Of a DNA stretch of 46,997 bases, positions 35,516 through 42,589 are shown piece after piece. The position numbers were made by a program, and so were the translations under genes. Position 1 is the first letter of the stretch. Each line of letters begins with the position of its first letter. The stretch comes from Acidobacteriaceae bacterium (GTDB lineage: Bacteria > Acidobacteriota > Terriglobia > Terriglobales > Acidobacteriaceae), in NCBI GenBank assembly GCA_030041515.1, contig JASHNS010000052.1, positions 1 to 46,997 on the forward strand, read 5' to 3'. The notes under the pieces are model-generated. The model ran no database searches. It saw only the letters and a list, made by a program, of their open reading frames with translations, and was not told the origin of the DNA.

Positions 35516-36693
35516 TGATCTCGGCCAACTGCGAAGCGGCCATCGCCGCAGCTCAGGCCAGCGGCAATGCTCTCCTCAAGTTCATATCGCCTAACGACGT
35601 GGGCATAACGGGTTCCCATCAGTGTGGCTTCTATCTCCCAAAAGAGGATGGCGTCTGGCAGCTCTTCTCGTCACAGCCTCCAAGCAAGGGTCAATTCGCA
35701 AAGCAGCTCGTCACGATCCACTGGGGGATAGAAGACTACCAAACTCAATCTGCGATCACCTGGTATGGGCAGAAGACCCGCAATGAATATCGGTTGACGA
35801 GGTTTGGCCGAAACTTCCCTTATCTCACGCGTGACTCAGTCGGGGATCTGCTGGTCTTAATACCGACGGTGGAGGGCTCCTTTCGGGCGTTCTTGCTCGA
35901 TCTTGAGGAAGATTTCGACGAAATTCAGGCTGCGCTCGGAACGCGATTTGCCCGACATTGGGCGATTTACAGCAATGGTGCGCCGAGAGAAGAGACCGAG
36001 GAGGAGTGCATTGAGCGGAAATTCCGTCGGTTTACTGAGGGATTGACTTCATTCCCTGCGGGGGAAACTTTCTCAAGCATCGCGCGACAGGCTGCCACGG
36101 ATTGCATTCGAGAGTTTGCGGAGTACGACCTCGATGGAGCTCTGCTGAGGCTGGTGGATTGCGAGTACCGACTGTTCCGCATGGTCGAGCGGGCTCTATG
36201 CAACGCCGAAGTTGTGCGGCTGTTCTCAGATATCGACGACTTCCTGCGGACCGCTGCAACGATAATGAATCGACGGAAGTCTAGGGCGGGCCGATCTCTG
36301 GAGAATCATGTGGCCGCATTGCTGACCATGAGCGGCGTTCCACACACGATCCGCCCAGCAGAGATCGACGGCAGGCCTGACATTGTCATCCCCAGCGAAG
36401 CCGCCTACTTTGACGAGATTTGGCCGAAAGAGCGACTTTTTATTGTGGGTGTCAAGACGACTTGCAAGGACCGCTGGCGCCAGGTCCTTAACGAGGGCCG
36501 GCGCATCGAGCGAAAATACATCCTCACCATGCAGCCTGGAATATCGGAAGATCAGCTTCGGGAGATGCGCAACGCCCGTGTTTCCCTGGTGGTCCCTCAG
36601 CCACTTCACTCACACTACCCCATCTCCAGTGGTATTGAGATTCTGAGTCTCAAAGAATTCGTCTGTCGCGTTAAGGATGCGCTCGGAATATGA
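35515..36693 (+). CDS. EcoRII-family type II restriction endonuclease
   Basis: The 392-residue protein aligns by eye with EcoRII over both domains. The N-terminal B3-like effector domain (residues about 15-120) has LLKFISPNDVGITGSHQCGFY and TRNEYRLTRFGRNFP. The C-terminal PD-(D/E)xK domain has NRRKSRAGRSLENHV, RPDIVIPSEAAYFD and VGVKTTCKDRWRQVLNEGRR. Asp289, Lys314 and Lys318 have the same spacing that I recall for the EcoRII catalytic residues (25 and 29). EcoRII cuts before CCWGG and needs a second effector site (type IIE), and this is inferred here. The start overlaps the methyltransferase stop by one base and the stop overlaps vsr by four, so the three are translationally coupled. Confidence 0.93.
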   Translation: MISANCEAAIAAAQASGNALLKFISPNDVGITGSHQCGFYLPKEDGVWQLFSSQPPSKGQFAKQLVTIHWGIEDYQTQSAITWYGQKTRNEYRLTRFGRNFPYLTRDSVGDLLVLIPTVEGSFRAFLLDLEEDFDEIQAALGTRFARHWAIYSNGAPREETEEECIERKFRRFTEGLTSFPAGETFSSIARQAATDCIREFAEYDLDGALLRLVDCEYRLFRMVERALCNAEVVRLFSDIDDFLRTAATIMNRRKSRAGRSLENHVAALLTMSGVPHTIRPAEIDGRPDIVIPSEAAYFDEIWPKERLFIVGVKTTCKDRWRQVLNEGRRIERKYILTMQPGISEDQLREMRNARVSLVVPQPLHSHYPISSGIEILSLKEFVCRVKDALGI

Positions 36694-37133
36694 CCGACGT
36701 GCATACCCGCGAACAGCGCTCTCGGAACATGGCGGCGATACGATCGGCCAATACCAGGCCGGAGGTGCGGGTTCGGTCGGCGCTGCACAAGCTTGGGTTT
36801 CGGTTCCGGCTGCATCGCAAAGACCTGCCGGGACGGCCGGATATCGTGCTGCCGAAGTACCGGACTGTTCTGTTTGTGCACGGATGTTTCTGGCACTGTC
36901 ATCGTTGCAAATATGGATCGGTGATTCCGGCGACGCGGGCGGAATTCTGGGCGGCCAAGCGTGGCGGGAATGTCGAGCGGGACCGGAGAAATGCCGCGGC
37001 GCTGCGGAAGCAGGGCTGGCGGGTGCTGGTGCTGTGGGAGTGCGAGGTGCGGACGGAAGAGGCGGCGCTGGCGCGGATCGAGAGATTTCAAATTGGAGCA
37101 CCGCGGCCGGGGCGCAGGAGCGCGCAGGGCTAA
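36690..37133 (+). CDS. vsr: Very short patch repair (Vsr) endonuclease
   Basis: The 147-residue Vsr nicks 5' of the T in T:G mismatches made when 5-methylcytosine deaminates at CCWGG-type sites. The family core is unmistakable: SANTRPEVRVRSALHKLGFRF, PGRPDIVLPKYRTVLFVHGC with the catalytic Asp in PDIV, FWHCHRCK, ATRAEFWAAKRGGNVERDRR and GWRVLVLWECEV. The four zinc ligands known from E. coli Vsr (Cys, His, Cys, Cys) are all present. The ATG overlaps the endonuclease TGA (ATGA). Its GC-rich codon use differs from the two genes before it. It completes a methylate-cut-repair operon. Confidence 0.95.
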   Translation: MTDVHTREQRSRNMAAIRSANTRPEVRVRSALHKLGFRFRLHRKDLPGRPDIVLPKYRTVLFVHGCFWHCHRCKYGSVIPATRAEFWAAKRGGNVERDRRNAAALRKQGWRVLVLWECEVRTEEAALARIERFQIGAPRPGRRSAQG

Positions 37134-37170
37134 AGCGACTGCTGCAAAACACGGTTTACCATCATTATGA

Positions 37171-38079
37171 ATGTCCGACTTTTCTCAAACCTCTTCTCTG
37201 GCTGACCTTTCCACTGAGGCGCGGAATCCGGCGTCGGAACATCTGGATGAGCTTTCTGCCCTGGACGTGCTGGAGGTGATCCACGCCGCGGATCGTGAGG
37301 CCGTGGCGGCGGTGGACAGCGAACTGCCTCGCATCGCAGCAGCCGTTGAAGCGATCGCCGCGCGATTGTCTGGAGGCGGCCGCCTGTTTTATATCGGAGC
37401 GGGAACCTCGGGACGGCTGGGAGTGCTGGATGCGTCGGAATGTCCACCCACGTACAACGTGCCGCCGGACCTGGTTCAGGGCGTGATCGCGGGCGGAGAC
37501 GTGGCGCTGCGCCGCTCGACGGAGCGCGCGGAAGACGATACGGTGCAGGGTGGGTGCGATCTGGAGGCTCGCGGATTTTCCGCGCGGGACGCGCTGGTGG
37601 GCATCGCGGCCAGCGGGCGCACGCCGTATGTGCTGGGCGCGCTCGAGTATGCGCGGCAACTGGGCGCGCTGACGATTGGCCTCGCGTGCGTTCCGGGGTC
37701 GCCCGTCGCGACAGCGGCGGAGATGGCGGTCACGCCGGACACGGGACCCGAGGTGGTGACGGGGTCTACGCGCATGAAAGCGGGCACGGCGACGAAGCTG
37801 GTGCTGAATATGATCTCGACCGGAGTCTTTGTTCGGCTGGGCTACGTGTACGGGAATCTGATGGTGAACGCGCAGCCGACCAACTCCAAGCTTGCGGACC
37901 GAGCAGCGCGGATTGTTGCGACCATTACGGGGCTCACGGCGAGCGAAGCGCAGGAGCTTCTGGCGCAGGCAGGCTCCGTGAAGACTGCCGTAGTGATGCA
38001 TCGGCTGGGCGTGAGCCGCGAGGAGGCGGATCAGCGGCTGGCTGCGGTTCGCGGACGGCTGCGGAATGCGCTGCAATAA
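37171..38079 (+). CDS. murQ: N-acetylmuramic acid 6-phosphate etherase
   Basis: This 302-residue MurQ has the normal length. It cleaves the lactyl ether of MurNAc-6-phosphate to give GlcNAc-6-phosphate and D-lactate in cell-wall recycling. Its SIS domain begins with GGRLFYIGAGTSGRLGVLDASECPPTY. The catalytic GGDVALRRSTERAEDD block (Glu) and ASGRTPYVLGAL follow. VVTGSTRMKAGTATKLVLNMIST and YGNLMVNAQPTNSKLADRA are further signatures. The ATG lies 37 bases after vsr. The ROK kinase at 13.9 kb could serve the same pathway, but this is only a guess. Confidence 0.95.
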   Translation: MSDFSQTSSLADLSTEARNPASEHLDELSALDVLEVIHAADREAVAAVDSELPRIAAAVEAIAARLSGGGRLFYIGAGTSGRLGVLDASECPPTYNVPPDLVQGVIAGGDVALRRSTERAEDDTVQGGCDLEARGFSARDALVGIAASGRTPYVLGALEYARQLGALTIGLACVPGSPVATAAEMAVTPDTGPEVVTGSTRMKAGTATKLVLNMISTGVFVRLGYVYGNLMVNAQPTNSKLADRAARIVATITGLTASEAQELLAQAGSVKTAVVMHRLGVSREEADQRLAAVRGRLRNALQ

Positions 38080-38124
38080 TCCCTGCTGGCCAGGGAGCGC
38101 GGGACGTTCTACCCTAAGCTTTCC

Positions 38125-38859
38125 ATGAGAGCCACAGCGTTCGAGTTCCGATTTCGCATGTTGATCGCGATACTGCTGTACGTCCTCGGGTTTTGGGCGC
38201 CCTGGACGCGGTACGGCAACGTTGCCCCCGACACGACGGCATGGCTGGCGCTGTCAACGACGATGGCAGGAACCGGATGGCTCACCGTGAGCCAGGCCAC
38301 GCTGCTGGTGACGTGGGTCGCGATTGCGTTCGCGTTTGCGGGAGCATCTCTGCGCATCTGGGGTACAGCGTACCTGGGGTCTTCGGTCGTGCATTCAGGA
38401 GCGATGAAGGCCGGGCAGGTGGTTGCGTCGGGGCCTTATCGATTCGTGCGCAATCCGCTGTACCTGGGGACGTGGCTGTTCTCTTTGGGTGTTTCCATTC
38501 TGATGCCGCCCAGTGGAGCGATCTTTTTTCTTGTGGCGACGGTGTTCTTTTATCTGCGGCTGATCCTGGGGGAAGAACAGTATCTCGCGACGCACCTGGG
38601 AGAGCCGTATCTGGAATATGTCCGGCGGGTGCCGCGCATTGTGCCGAGCCTGCGGCCGCTGCTGGCGGCTTCAGGGCTGCGGGCGCAGTGGATGCAGGGA
38701 TTCGTGGGGGAGATCTTCCCCTTCACCTTCGCGTGCTGCCTGGCGGCGGCAGCGTGGGATTACAACGCCCACCTGCTGATCCGGTGCCTGCTGGTATGTT
38801 TCGGGGCGTCTCTAATCGCCCGAGCGGCCTTGCCGAGGCCGCAGCTGGCCGGTCACTAA
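38125..38859 (+). CDS. ICMT-like integral membrane methyltransferase
   Basis: The 244-residue polytopic protein carries the isoprenylcysteine carboxyl methyltransferase/PEMT signature GPYRFVRNPLYLGTWLFSLG, then LILGEEQYLATHLGEPYLEYVRRVPR, which forms the SAM-binding region at the membrane face. Hydrophobic segments lie at about 11-28, 55-75, 108-150 and 190-235. Bacterial members methylate lipids or isoprenoid-linked substrates, but their targets are mostly unknown. The gene lies 46 bases after murQ and may be co-transcribed with it. Confidence 0.8.
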   Translation: MRATAFEFRFRMLIAILLYVLGFWAPWTRYGNVAPDTTAWLALSTTMAGTGWLTVSQATLLVTWVAIAFAFAGASLRIWGTAYLGSSVVHSGAMKAGQVVASGPYRFVRNPLYLGTWLFSLGVSILMPPSGAIFFLVATVFFYLRLILGEEQYLATHLGEPYLEYVRRVPRIVPSLRPLLAASGLRAQWMQGFVGEIFPFTFACCLAAAAWDYNAHLLIRCLLVCFGASLIARAALPRPQLAGH

Positions 38860-38862
38860 GCG

Positions 38863-39006
38863 CTACGACGGCTTCCCGGGCGCCTGCAGGTCCTCTTCTT
38901 CGGAATCGTGCAGTCCGGTAGTCCCGCGTGTCGCCCATCCAATGCAGGCTGCGAATAGACCGACAAACAGCAACACAACGCCCCACGTATTCGGTGTCGC
39001 GACCAT
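38863..39006 (-). CDS. 47-residue single-pass membrane microprotein
   Basis: On the minus strand an ATG at 39006, preceded by GGGAGAACTC (a good ribosome binding site), opens a 47-codon frame ending in TAG at 38863. It begins MVATPNTWGVVLLFVGLFAA, with one hydrophobic helix (about residues 9-25), a Cys and a Trp at its end. An acidic cytoplasmic-type tail (HDSEEEDLQAPGKPS) follows. No family is recognised. It is convergent with the ICMT gene, only 3 bases past its stop, and lies upstream of nothing obvious. The ribosome binding site and clean signal-anchor design argue that it is real. Confidence 0.55.
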   Translation of the reverse strand: MVATPNTWGVVLLFVGLFAACIGWATRGTTGLHDSEEEDLQAPGKPS

Positions 39007-39093
39007 GAGTTCTCCCTCTTATCCAAGAGAAGAGCGAGGTGCGGGATCGCGTTGTCCGGGATCGTGGAAATTTCGAGGTGCAGAGGGGAATTG

Positions 39094-39124
39094 GCCGCGC
39101 CGGCACAGGGGGAGCCGGCGCGGC
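39094..39124 (-). terminator. GC-rich hairpin at the end of the second BNR gene
   Basis: GCCGCGCCGGC (39094-39104) pairs perfectly with GCCGGCGCGGC (39114-39124) across 9 bases, 5 bases past the stop codon of the minus-strand BNR gene. No T-run follows, so it may stabilise the 3' end rather than terminate by itself. Confidence 0.6.
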
Positions 39125-39129
39125 TTCGG

Positions 39130-42100
39130 TTATCGGGTCATTGCGTAGTGCACAGCCGCCTCGATCCCGGCGATTTGCAGTGGCGGGCGATTAGCGCGCT
39201 GGAGCGCCGCGTTCAGCGCCGGTATCTGGGTTCGTTTGAACTGCTCCCATGCGGCGATCTTCGCCTGGGCGGTTGCACTCATTTGCTGATCGATGGTGAC
39301 GGCGACGGCGGGAGCGGTGCGGTCGCCGCTCTCGACGACGCGAAGAGCGGCGCCGAGGCCGGAGGCCGCCTGCGCCAGGCCTGGGTGGTTTGGATCGTGT
39401 CCGCCGCGGATGGACGCCAGACTGGCTTGCGCCTTGCGAATGGCAGCGGCCAGCTCAGCGGACGTGCCGGGTGCGGCGGCGCTGAGCTTCGATAGCTGAC
39501 TCTGGACGCTTTCCATCTCTGCCATGGCTTTCCGAGCGGCGATGGCCTGCGCGTAGATGGAGTTCGCGAGGGTGTACTGCTGTTCCAGCACAGCCTGCGT
39601 GCACGAACAGCGCGGGTCCATGATGACGCGGAGGGGGCGATCTATCTGGACTGAATCCTCCGGCATCGACGCTGCAACGATCAGCCGCACGGTGTAGGTT
39701 CCGGGAGGAACGCGCGGGCCGGAGGGTGCGCCGAATCCTTCACCACCGCCTGTGCCGCCGGAACTGCCGGTGTGCAGATCCCATACGAAGCGATGCTCGC
39801 CGGGGGCGGTCTCCAGGACCTGGGGTTTGGGGAACCAGCGTTCCGCAATGGGCAGCAGCATACGGCGGACGGGCGGCTTCTGGTCGCTCGCGTAGTGGCG
39901 GATCACGTGACCCTGCGCGTCGAGAATCTGCAGCGTGACTTTGGCTGCGCTCTGGCCCAGGTAGTAGTCGAGGATCGCTCCGTCGGGCGGATTCTTCGCC
40001 TGCGGCTCTTCGGGCGGCAGCGGTGTGCCGAGGAAACCGTCGTTGTCGACGCGAACGGCCGTAGGCGGCGCGTAGAGGTAGGCGCTGGACAGGTGTTCCA
40101 CGGCGGCCGCGGCCTGGCGCAGCGGGTTGATGTCGTCCAGCACCCAGAAAGAACGGCCGTGGGTGGCGACGATCAGATCGCTGCCATTGATGTTCATGTC
40201 GCGGATGGAAGTGACGGGGAGATTCAGTTGGAGCGGCTCCCAGTGGCTGCCGTCGTCGAAGGAGACGTAGAGGCCGAACTCGGTTCCTGCGAAGAGGAGG
40301 TTCTTCTGCTTCGGATCCTCGCGCACGGCGCGGAGGAAATCCGGCGCGGCCAGGCCGTCGACGGAGAGGGTCCAGGTCTTGCCGTAGTCGTGGGTGATGA
40401 AGATGTAGGGATTGCGATCGCCCATGCGGTGACGATCGACGGCGGCGTAGGCGGTTGCGGGATCGAAGTACGAGGCTTCGATCAGCGAGATTTTGCTCCA
40501 GGGTCCAAGCGCGGTGATGGCAGGAGGCGTGACGTTGTTCCAGGCCTTGCCGCCATCGAGGGTGAGATGGATCAGACCGGTATCGCTGCCGGCCCAAATC
40601 TCGTCGGCGCGGAGCGGCGAGGGAGCAATGGTGTAGACGACGCCGTAGCCGCGCTGCGTCGCATTGTCGGGAGTCGTGGGGCCAGTGGCGCTGGTTCCCT
40701 TCACCGCGCCGGTCAGATCCGGGCTGATCTTCTGCCAGTGCAGGCCCCCGTCGGTGGTCTTCATCACGTACTGCGTGCCGAGGTAGAGCGACGTGTGGTC
40801 CGCCTGGGAAAAGACGAGCACCGGCGTCCAGGGATCGCGGTACCTGCGCTGGTCGGCGGGCGTCCCGAAGCCGCTCAGCGGCCACGGCGCGATGTCCTGG
40901 CTGAAAGAAGTGCGGAGGTCGTGGCGTTCCACGCCGCCGTAGGTATCGGTGTAATAGACGATGTTCTCGTCCTTCGGATCGACGGCGATGTAGCCGCTTT
41001 CGCTGCCGCCGGGCAGGTACCAGTCACGCGTGTCAATGTGCCCGTGATCGGAGCGGCTGTGTACGGCGATGGCTCCGGAGTCCTGCTGCGCGCCGTAGAT
41101 GTCGTAGGGAAATTTGTGATCGGTGGTGACGTGGTAGAGCTGGGCGGTGGGCTGGTTATACCAGGTGCTCCAGGTTTTGCCGTCGTCGAGACTGACGCTG
41201 GTGCCCTGGTCGACGCCGAGGACGAGGTGATTCGAGTCTTTCGGGTCAACCCAGATTTGGTGATAGTCGTCGCCGCCGGGCGCGCCGCGGACGATCTGGA
41301 TGGTCTTGCCGCCGTCGGTCGTGCGGTAGAGCGCGACGTTGGGGATGTAGAGAACGTCTGGATTGGACGGGTCGATGGCCAGCTGCATGAAATACCAGGC
41401 GCGGCTGGTGAGGCGGGAATCGCTGTTGATCAGGTGCCAGTTGTCGCCGCCGTCGTCGGAGCGGTAGAGGCCGGGTCTGCAGCCGGGAATGGCAGGGCCT
41501 CCACCGGATTCCTCGTCGGTGCCACAGTTGATGGTGACGTAGACGCGCTGCCCATCCGCGCCGACGGCGACGCCGGTGCGCGTCCAGCCGGCGGTGGGCA
41601 AGCCGTGGCCGGCAATTTGCGTCCAGTGGGCGCCGCCGTCAGTGGAGCGATAGAGTGCGTTGCCGGGGCCTTCAAGGGGCGCGTAGGTGCTCCATGGTGG
41701 GCGATGGGCGTTCCACGTCGTGGCGAAGAGGATCTGGGGATTGGCGGTGGCCATGGCGATGTCGGCGATGCCAACGTCGGGGCCTTTGTCGAGGACGCGC
41801 GCCCAGTGCGCGCCGCCGTCGGTGGATTTGTAGACACCGCGCTGATTGCTGGGGCCGTAGGGATGCCCGAGCACGCCGACATAGACGGTGTGAGGATCGG
41901 TGGGATCGACGAGGATGCGGCTGATCTGCATGGAGTCGTCGAGGCCGATGTGCTGCCAGGTCTTTCCCCCGTCGTCGCTGCGATACATGCCGTCGCCGGA
42001 AGCGAGATCGGAGCGGATGTCGGACTCCCCAGTGCCGACGTACATCACGTTGGGATCGGAGGGCGCGACGGCGATGGCGCCGATAGAGGCGACCGGCTCA

Positions 42101-42378
42101 TGGTCAAAGATGGGCTTCCACACTGTGCCCGCGTCGGTGGTCTTCCAGACGCCGCCATCGACTCCGCCGAAGTAGAAGGTGGCGCCGCCGCCGGGCACGC
42201 CGCTGACGGCAACCACGCGGCCGGCGCGGAAGGGTCCGACCAGCCGCCAGTGCAGCCCGTTGAAGAGCTGCGGTGGAACCGTCTGGGTGCGGGCAGGGGC
42301 GGGCGCCCAAAGGGCGAACAAGAGAGGGAACAGCAGGAAGGTTGTGCGAGCCAGAGTAGAGACTGGGGCTGGTTTCAT
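39130..42378 (-). CDS. Large secreted BNR/Asp-box repeat protein (second copy)
   Basis: The 1082-residue exported protein has a signal peptide (TTFLLFPLLFALWAPAPART). It opens with the family start LHWRLVGPFRAGRVVAVSGV. Asp-box repeats recur (TTDAGTVW, SDDGGKTW, STDGGAHW, SDDGGDNW, TTDGGKTI, TTDGGLHW, LDGGKAW) across two predicted beta-propellers. WVLDDINPLRQ ends the propeller region. The C-terminal third has an FnIII-like segment (VPPGTYTVRLIV) and a helical end. No glycosidase catalytic motif is visible. A long open frame on the opposite strand (39772-42486) is a composition shadow. It diverges from an Oar-like receptor gene. Confidence 0.88.
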   Translation of the reverse strand: MKPAPVSTLARTTFLLFPLLFALWAPAPARTQTVPPQLFNGLHWRLVGPFRAGRVVAVSGVPGGGATFYFGGVDGGVWKTTDAGTVWKPIFDHEPVASIGAIAVAPSDPNVMYVGTGESDIRSDLASGDGMYRSDDGGKTWQHIGLDDSMQISRILVDPTDPHTVYVGVLGHPYGPSNQRGVYKSTDGGAHWARVLDKGPDVGIADIAMATANPQILFATTWNAHRPPWSTYAPLEGPGNALYRSTDGGAHWTQIAGHGLPTAGWTRTGVAVGADGQRVYVTINCGTDEESGGGPAIPGCRPGLYRSDDGGDNWHLINSDSRLTSRAWYFMQLAIDPSNPDVLYIPNVALYRTTDGGKTIQIVRGAPGGDDYHQIWVDPKDSNHLVLGVDQGTSVSLDDGKTWSTWYNQPTAQLYHVTTDHKFPYDIYGAQQDSGAIAVHSRSDHGHIDTRDWYLPGGSESGYIAVDPKDENIVYYTDTYGGVERHDLRTSFSQDIAPWPLSGFGTPADQRRYRDPWTPVLVFSQADHTSLYLGTQYVMKTTDGGLHWQKISPDLTGAVKGTSATGPTTPDNATQRGYGVVYTIAPSPLRADEIWAGSDTGLIHLTLDGGKAWNNVTPPAITALGPWSKISLIEASYFDPATAYAAVDRHRMGDRNPYIFITHDYGKTWTLSVDGLAAPDFLRAVREDPKQKNLLFAGTEFGLYVSFDDGSHWEPLQLNLPVTSIRDMNINGSDLIVATHGRSFWVLDDINPLRQAAAAVEHLSSAYLYAPPTAVRVDNDGFLGTPLPPEEPQAKNPPDGAILDYYLGQSAAKVTLQILDAQGHVIRHYASDQKPPVRRMLLPIAERWFPKPQVLETAPGEHRFVWDLHTGSSGGTGGGEGFGAPSGPRVPPGTYTVRLIVAASMPEDSVQIDRPLRVIMDPRCSCTQAVLEQQYTLANSIYAQAIAARKAMAEMESVQSQLSKLSAAAPGTSAELAAAIRKAQASLASIRGGHDPNHPGLAQAASGLGAALRVVESGDRTAPAVAVTIDQQMSATAQAKIAAWEQFKRTQIPALNAALQRANRPPLQIAGIEAAVHYAMTR

Positions 42379-42589
42379 CGGTTCATCGATTGTGAGGGCG
42401 AAGAGGAGGAATTCGCAAGAGATGAGGCAGCGGGCGGGCGCGAAAGGGGATTTGGAGGTCCAGGGGTTTTCCCGTTCAGCACGTAGTTCCTACTACGGCT
42501 GGTAGTAGTTGCAGCAGGCAGATACGCTGGACGACAAATGGCCTGCTGTATCGCCTGATCCCCGCCTTTGATTGCAGTGAGGGCTGCCC
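42379..42589. other. Divergent promoter region
   Basis: This 211-base gap separates the start codons of the BNR gene (minus) and the Oar-like receptor (plus), so it must hold both promoters. Apart from the TACTAC/GTAGTA dyad I can assign no -10 or -35 box with confidence. Confidence 0.5.
42490..42508. promoter_or_regulatory. TACTAC/GTAGTA inverted repeat, possible repressor site
   Basis: CTACTAC (42490-42496) and GTAGTAG (42502-42508) are perfect inverted arms around GGCTG. The half-sites match those I recall for MecI/BlaI operators (TACTAC and GTAGTA around a 4-base centre), here with 5 bases. It lies 82 bases before the receptor start and 112 bases from the divergent BNR start. Confidence 0.45.

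Noticed and set aside
34180-37170. Prophage or integrative element carrying the restriction genes
   Set aside because: No integrase, transposase, att-like direct repeats or tRNA gene was seen around the island.
39772-42486. A 904-codon open frame on the plus strand opposite the second BNR gene
   Set aside because: The minus-strand frame has a signal peptide, many Asp-box repeats and family blocks. The plus frame has Val/Gly/Asp-biased sequence without any recognisable motif and mirrors the codon structure of the real gene.
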